A stretch of 64,000 bases of DNA from Plutella xylostella (Eukaryota; Arthropoda; Insecta; Lepidoptera; Plutellidae): the NCBI RefSeq assembly GCF_932276165.1, contig NC_064012.1, positions 8,563,501 to 8,627,500 of the forward strand. Reading direction: 5' to 3'. The notes under the pieces were generated by a model. It was given only the letters and a program-made list of their open reading frames with translations, did no database searches and was not told the DNA's origin. A program made the position numbers and the translations under genes. Below, piece by piece: positions 58,190 through 64,000 of the stretch; position 1 is the first letter of the stretch, and each line of letters begins with the position of its first letter.

Positions 58190-60920
58190 CTGGATCGGTC
58201 AGGGGACTCAGGGGCAGGGATCAATTTCCACCATTATAAATATGAGTGAATAACATAATAATATTACTATGGTTAATAGCCTCTCGTAAACTGAGATTGT
58301 TAAGAAATTCTGAAAAGCTACTGACTTTATAACTTTAACTCTTACCTGTGGGGGGATGGTACGAAATCCAAAATTGATGAGCCAGCTTTAATATGTAATA
58401 AACGTCTTATATTACCTAAGACACCGTTTTTTCTAAAACAACACAACAGTGTGCTATCGAGTTTACAGGATACTGGAGTCGTGGACTTTATTCATAGATG
58501 TTTATTTCCATAGACTTGTGTGTTGTGAATGGCCGAAAGTTTGGCAATGTGCCAGCAAGACTTGATTCGCATCAAAAGCTCATTCCTTGCTTTTTTCCAG
58601 CATCTCCATTAGACTGGAGCAACATGAGATCTATCTAGAATCGAAAACCTATGTATCTACATAGGTATACGAGTTAGATACTTATAAGTAGGTACAATTG
58701 TGTAGACAGTGTTTTGTTTGTATTGGTTCGGTGTACCTATGTACATAATCGTTATCGTTACCTATGTACAGAAGTGGGTATGTATTATGTATAACGTCGC
58801 CCGTCTGACGACAGATGTCTCTGGGAGTCTTGGTTTAACTCGATCAATAAAGTCCCTGAGCACCCACGTCATTTCTCGTTGGCATGGTGATTGATCCCTT
58901 AGCTACAGGCTACGGGCTACGCAGGCGTTATCTGATTCTGTTTAGGTAGGCAATAAGTACCTACCTACTAAGTAGAAACTTAACGATTTCTCGCATTTTC
59001 TATTTTGGAATAGTTATGTACTCTGTTTGAATGGTGCAAAGTGTAATATTATTATCCTGTTGGCTTGTCAAATGTCTCAGGTTTTAAATGTTAGATAGTA
59101 CTTGGATAGTACTTACGGTTGACAGAAACACTTTGATAGGGTAGGCAGGCAAATGACTACTATACTTAACTAATCCATATTTTTGTTACCAGTGTCCATA
59201 TCGATCTCAATGGCCATACATTTTGGAATACACAAAATTAACTTACTTACTGGTTTTGGATTTTCTTCTACGTAGGTACTTACGTTATCCAATAAATTAG
59301 AACTTAAGTAGGTACTTAATTTACTTACTTAGTTCAAATGAATTAAGCATACTTATTTAAAGAATAATAATATTAAGTAGGTACCTATCTACTTAACAAT
59401 AACTACACTTATGCTTTATAGGTAGGATAGGACATTGAAATCAATAAAATCCCAAATCTTGAAACGGAATGATAAAGTAAAGGTAAAGCTTTACTGTTAG
59501 GTACACCCTGGAGGACCTCAGTTATTATGTTTTGTTGGAATTGGAACAATAGTCAGTTCCTTGGCATAGGTTGACCCAACCACGGCCAGACAATACAGAA
59601 TACAGACCCATTGTGTGCCCCGTTGTAGGAGAGAGAACTGAACTAGCGCCATCTGCGCTTTACACTCGGAAGCTGAGAGCAGCTTCATTCGGGTCGTTAT
59701 TAAAATATAGTACTTTAATTAAAAATTATATTAAGTACTTAATCAAAGTTGGTAACCTACCTTAGGTATTAGCCAACTTTGAATAATTTGGTTCCTGAAT
59801 TCCTTTCTCTATCATGATTAAAGTTACGACAGTAATAATAATAATCATTTTACTGTGTAGGTATCACACGGTAGGTAGATGTAAACCTTGTCAAAAATAT
59901 GGCGGCAATATTTTTTCTGGATGCTTTTTGTCTTTTTTAAACGACTGCGGGATTAGCACCTATACTTAAACTATTTCCTTACATAAATCACTAGAGATTC
60001 ACACATTATAATTATTAAGTAATATCTATTTACTATTTACGAATTACGATCCATTGATCATTTGCATTTTCCATTAAAAAATAAATAAATTTAAAAAATG
60101 GCGCTAATTTTTTATTGCAGTCTGTGAAATATATTTTTTTATCACAGAACCATTTTATTTATTCTAATAATCTTCTACTGAAATCGAAAAGATGCAAAGA
60201 CCTGCAAAAACGATTTCTGTTTTGATTTGGAATATATGTGCTATGCCAAAATAATAAATTTTAAGATGGCTTTAAGAAAATTCGTTTACTTACACATTTT
60301 TGGATTTATACTCAGACTACGATTTACATTTCCTGTTTCGACTCTTTTTTTTCAGCCTATAATCAGTAAGTTTATACCATCTACTTGCGTTATAAATTTA
60401 TAATACAAAACTACGGCAGGAATAAAAAAGATAGTACAAAACTTAGAATAATAACGATGCTTCGATTTTCCACAGTGTTGTCTGTGATAAAAAAACAAAA
60501 AACTGTCTATGGTTGTATGGTTGACGCCTTGTTGACTGACTTGACGCTAGAAAAAGCTTGTTGTAAAATGCGTGTTTTAAAGTGTTTGTTACTAATAATA
60601 AGCCCACCTTAAATACTCCTCGCTATCGTAATATTGTACTAAATATCATACTAATGTCTATAAAAGCATTTAGTGTCATAATTGAATGTGCTTCAGAAAT
60701 GGTAGAACAGTACGTAATATAGATTTGTTAGGGCGCAGGATCGGTGCCTGTTTTGACAATGTAATTTGTATAATTTTCAGTTAATATTGAAACTAAATGA
60801 CTTCATGTGTTGTTTTAAGAAAAACGGTGAACTGTATCAGTGGTAATGAAACGAACTATGTTAAAAAGTCAGTAGTTTTAGTATCTGACAGCCGGCGGGC
60901 TTGTCGTAGGTAATTGTCTA
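58190..60920. other. Spacer between the coiled-coil gene and msl-1
   Basis: AT-rich. No exon identified. The 5' end of the minus-strand coiled-coil gene and the promoter of the plus-strand msl-1 gene should both lie here unless the former continues past the window's genes. Confidence 0.3.
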
Positions 60921-60938
60921 ATGATCGGCTTTCCTTAA
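60921..60938 (+). promoter_or_regulatory. Short uORF upstream of msl-1 (MIGFP*)
   Basis: ATG at 60921 opens a five-codon frame that stops three bases before the msl-1 ATG at 60941. If it lies in the transcript it could reduce initiation at the main start. Confidence 0.4.
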
Positions 60939-60940
60939 AG

Positions 60941-63809
60941 ATGAACAGTCGCAGTAGTGTTAAAGAAAAATTGGTGAAATTCCCAACTGAAATCTCTACA
61001 CTGAACCAACTGGAAGCTAAAGACGGTCTGCTGAGTTTTTCCTTTGATCACATCTACGCCTGCCCGTCGGAGAGTAAGGAGTTAGACCCAGAGAGTGTAG
61101 AAGAAGTAGAAGAGAAGGTCGATGTGAGCTCCTTGACCATCGAGGAAACTGTGATCGCGCCCCCCGTGCCGCTGCCCCCCGCGCCGGTCTCCTCGGACCT
61201 CAACGCCCAGCTCACCACCACACAACAACAGAACAAAAACCTGAAAGCACTCATTGTCTACCACCTCGACTTGATACAGCAGCAAAACGACATCATCTCA
61301 AAGACAGAAAAGAAACTAGTAACCATTCGCCAGGAGAATGAAACAGTAAGTACTTGTCTGACTATTTGATTGGTATTTGATAGATTTCTTGTGTGTTATG
61401 CTGTTATTTTTTTATTCTTTCGATGAGTACACACATATTTGTATGCTCATCGAACAATTCTGTTCTCCATACTTCTCCATACATGTTTTACCTTGCAATA
61501 TAACATAAAAACTTACTTAATTAACATGTTTAGTGTGCATTGAAACTCTTTGAGCAATTAATGATTTGTTGTGTTTGGTGCCGTCTTCTGCTATTAGGGA
61601 AATTCGAATTGTTTCACACTAAATTCAAAAAAGGTACAATAGTCTTCATTTTAGCTGCACATAATTATAAATCAGACTCATAAACTTCATCTTGTAGCTA
61701 CACATTATTATACAATCATTATTCTTTGAAGATTGAGCCAAAATTAATCCAAGTGGTTCCAAACTAAAAAACCAAAACATGGTACATTTTTGGTACTTTC
61801 TCAATATCAAGCAATTTTATGTTTATGTGTATTTGTCTGTTTTTTGCATTATTTTAATATTATTTTGCTAATTTTATTATAATCAGTGGCTAAAGAGGTT
61901 AGGATTCTTTATTTATTGTTGTCTCTCAGGTTAAATTTAACAAACATCTTTTACATATTGATATAAACATGGGCATAACAAAGGTCTGGTCAGCTGGTCA
62001 TATCTGTCAAAGAACTGATAACTGATGGGTAAACATGTTCTGGAGTGGAGACTGTGTCTATAGGCAAACATAGTATAGGATGCTCTCCAGCTAGATGGGG
62101 TGACACTTGCAATAAGTGGCTGGTAATGATTGGATGCTTTGGGAGAGGCCTATGTGTGTGTATTTATCCTAGGCTGATGATGTTGACATAAAACATGTTG
62201 AAGCATTTCTAAAATTCTTGAATTGTATTTATGAGACAATGCTGGCGCTTATTTATTATTCTATATTCAATACCACAATTTTACAACTTAAACTATATTT
62301 ATTGCTTTGCTTTGGACAATATTGGGCGAAAGTAATTATAAATATTGCATTGCGAGTCACATTTTTTTTACAATTATCACTGTACTAAATTATTCTAACT
62401 ATAATAATAAGCTGTGTTCATGTCATTCCATATAAGAAAATTTGCTGTATCACATTTGGGACTTTGCGCAACCAAGATCTAAAGACTTTTTTTACTAATT
62501 TGTACATCTTTCACAGTACTATACAATATTTACAACTTTATTGGTAAATTACACATCATATTTTTCTGCTTTTATTTGACTGCAGCTTTGCGGAAGCTGG
62601 GTGACTACTACAGTCAAAACGCTTTGAGGCCAAACCCATCAAAAACTCAGTCATGTGCTTTCCACCTACGCAACCACCAGGCAAATCGAGAGCTGGACAT
62701 AACATGGGAAGGGGTAAAAATCCAGCACTGCTCGTCACCAAAATACCTCGGAGTGACCCTGGATAGATCCCTCACGTACAAAACTCACTGCCAAATCACC
62801 AAGAAGAAAGTCAGCTCCCGAAACAACCTTCTGCGACGGCTTACGTCTACCAGCTGGGGCGCCTCTCCGCAAGTCCTACGAACAAGTAGCCTAGCACTCT
62901 GCTTCTCAGCTGCCGAATATGCCTGCCCCATATGGGCAAGGTCCGCGCATGCTAGAGAAGTAGATGTTGTTCTTAACGACTCAGTTCGTATAGTTACGGG
63001 ATGCCTCAAACCGACACCGCTCCACAAACTCTACTCTCTGGCTGGGATAGCACCCCCTAGCATACGGCGTAAAGTGGCATGTTCTGTTGAGAAAGCCAAA
63101 CAAGAATGCGACTCCAGACATCCACTTTACTCACATACTGCCGCACCTTCCCGCCTTAAGAGCCGCAAAGCGTTTCTAAATAGTGAGGTGTCCTTAACGG
63201 ATGAAAACCCACAAAACGCAAGGCTAAGGCTCTGGGAGGAAAAGCAGCCCCTGGATCCTTTCCTACCTCTTGAGGAAAAACTTGCTCCCGGTAACAGTCT
63301 CCCCTGGCACATCTGGAAGACTCTAAATCGGTTGCGAGCAGAGGTAGGCTGCTGCAAGGACAATCTCTGTAAGTGGGGCTATACCGTTGGTACCAACCTA
63401 TGCGACTGTGGTACCGCCCCCCAGACTATGGAGCATTTACTCTCCTGTCCCCTGTGCCCTTCCACCTGCACACGGGAAGACTTACTCCAGGCCAACCAGA
63501 ATGCTATCAAAGTTGCTTCTTTTTGGTCTGGACGAATATAAAAAATCGCATTTCACTGACACGAAAGAAGAAGAAGAAGAAGAAGAAGAAGCTTTTATTT
63601 TGTAGATTATCTGTTTATCTTCTTGTTATGTGTAAGAGGGTATAATTTAACTCTTTCTATTTGGCTTTCAGTTAAAATCCAGGCTGCAGCGTATGGACAG
63701 GAGGGTGACACTGAACCAGCGTCACTCCAGTAACCCACCACCGTTGGTCCATGTCGCTGGTGTAACTCAACCACCAGTCAAGACTGAGACTGTCACTAAT
63801 TCATCACAG
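60941..63809 (+). CDS. msl-1: Male-specific lethal 1 (MSL1) homologue, 5' part (continues past window)
   Basis: Exon 60941-61345 (MNSRSSVKEKLVKFPTEIST...) joins in phase 0 to exon 63672-63809 (LKSRLQRMDRRVTLNQRHSS...), which ends at donor CAG|GTATGA. The join creates LIVYHLDLIQQQNDIISKTE ... RQENETLKSRLQRMDRRV, the heptad-rich coiled coil typical of MSL1. In flies this region dimerises and binds MSL2, and the C-terminal PEHE domain (outside this window) recruits MOF, placing MSL1 as scaffold of an H4K16 acetyltransferase complex. Before the coil is an acidic segment (PESVEEVEEKVDV) and a Pro-rich stretch (APPVPLPPAPV). Start chosen as the ATG after a short uORF; no earlier in-frame ATG before the preceding stop. 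Intron 1 carries a LINE insertion. Confidence 0.8.
62080..62190 (+). repeat. RTE-type LINE 3' end in msl-1 intron 1
   Basis: 'agctagatggggtgacactt' ... 'gctttgggagaggcctatgt' ... 'aggctgatgatgttga' follows the order of the RTE 3' untranslated tail. No coding part remains. Confidence 0.55.
62568..63600 (+). mobile_element. 5'-truncated non-LTR retrotransposon with intact C-terminal frame and 10-bp TSD
   Basis: Body 62578-63590, flanked by identical 'gcttttattt' at 62568-62577 and 63591-63600. One open frame runs through the element to 63541. It contains the end of the reverse transcriptase (PNPSKTQSCAFHLRN, then SPKYLGVTLDRSLTYKTHC), the downstream RT-thumb-like region (YACPIWARSAHAREVDVVLN) and a C-terminal zinc-knuckle-like CDCGTAPQTMEHLLSCPLC. 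It ends in (GAA)n instead of poly(A). The YLGVTLD motif and layout fit the Jockey-like group of LINEs. The lack of frame damage suggests a recent insertion. Confidence 0.85.
63564..63590 (+). repeat. (GAA)n tail of the LINE
   Basis: About nine GAA units, ending exactly at the 3' copy of the target-site duplication. Confidence 0.8.
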
Positions 63810-64000
63810 GTATGATAAATTACAAGTTATTTGCAAGAATAGTTCATTTATATAGGGAATACCTGCATATATAAAACAATACATAGTTAACACATAATTA
63901 ATTTTAGTATAAGTGATATTCTGAAAGAAGGATTAAATAGTCATAAATTTTCATATTAATTGAATATTTTATAACAATTAAATGTTTTCTAAAGCGGTTT

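Noticed and set aside
62576..63541. Long open frame as a host gene
   Set aside because: It is the C-terminal part of a LINE reverse-transcriptase polyprotein, bounded by a target-site duplication.

Overview
The window is animal nuclear DNA, most likely from a moth or butterfly (Lepidoptera). Genes are split into many short exons with GT-AG introns, intergenic DNA is AT-rich, and the dispersed repeats are of lepidopteran style: RTE-type LINE tails with 'ccagcagtgg...ctgatgatg', SINE pieces with 'gaggaaacctgcac', and TA-flanked MITEs. The protein families are typical of insects. Exon structures were read by hand from splice signals, reading-phase continuity and protein-family continuity, because most exons are shorter than an obvious open frame.

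Layout, left to right. (1) 1-1398 (+): 3' end of a C2H2 zinc-finger chromatin gene, MEP-1-like. (2) 1.4-9.4 kb: non-coding, with several foldback and MITE elements. (3) 9447-15463 (+): a complete three-exon gene for a secreted 254-residue protein of unknown family; its 5 kb first intron holds an antisense RTE remnant and a Harbinger-like MITE. (4) 17202-26109 (-): a complete 11-exon K+-dependent Na+/Ca2+ exchanger (NCKX/SLC24, 541 aa). (5) 26.1-34.1 kb: non-coding, with an unusual degenerate foldback array and a GC-rich block. (6) 34132-37127 (+): a second NCKX paralogue, head-to-head with the first, whose N-terminus was not firmly located. (7) 37935-42228 (-): a complete 13-exon SLC5-family sodium-solute symporter (602 aa), convergent with the second NCKX. 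(8) 44160-58189 (-): a fragmented coiled-coil and low-complexity gene of unknown identity. The complete Hyperkinetic-type Kv beta subunit gene (46088-49270, 397 aa) appears to lie inside one of its introns on the same strand. (9) 60941-63809 (+): the 5' part of an msl-1 homologue, with a young 5'-truncated LINE in its first intron.

There is no operon-like logic. The shared theme is membrane excitability and ion homeostasis (two NCKX exchangers, one Na+-coupled symporter, one K+ channel beta subunit), flanked by two chromatin genes. The points most worth a second look are: the nested Hk gene and the tail exons that either transcript could use; an in-frame UGA-C in one of those exons; copies of a 5' splice site repeated in an NCKX intron; the head-to-head NCKX pair; and the 27.6-28.4 kb degenerate foldback array.
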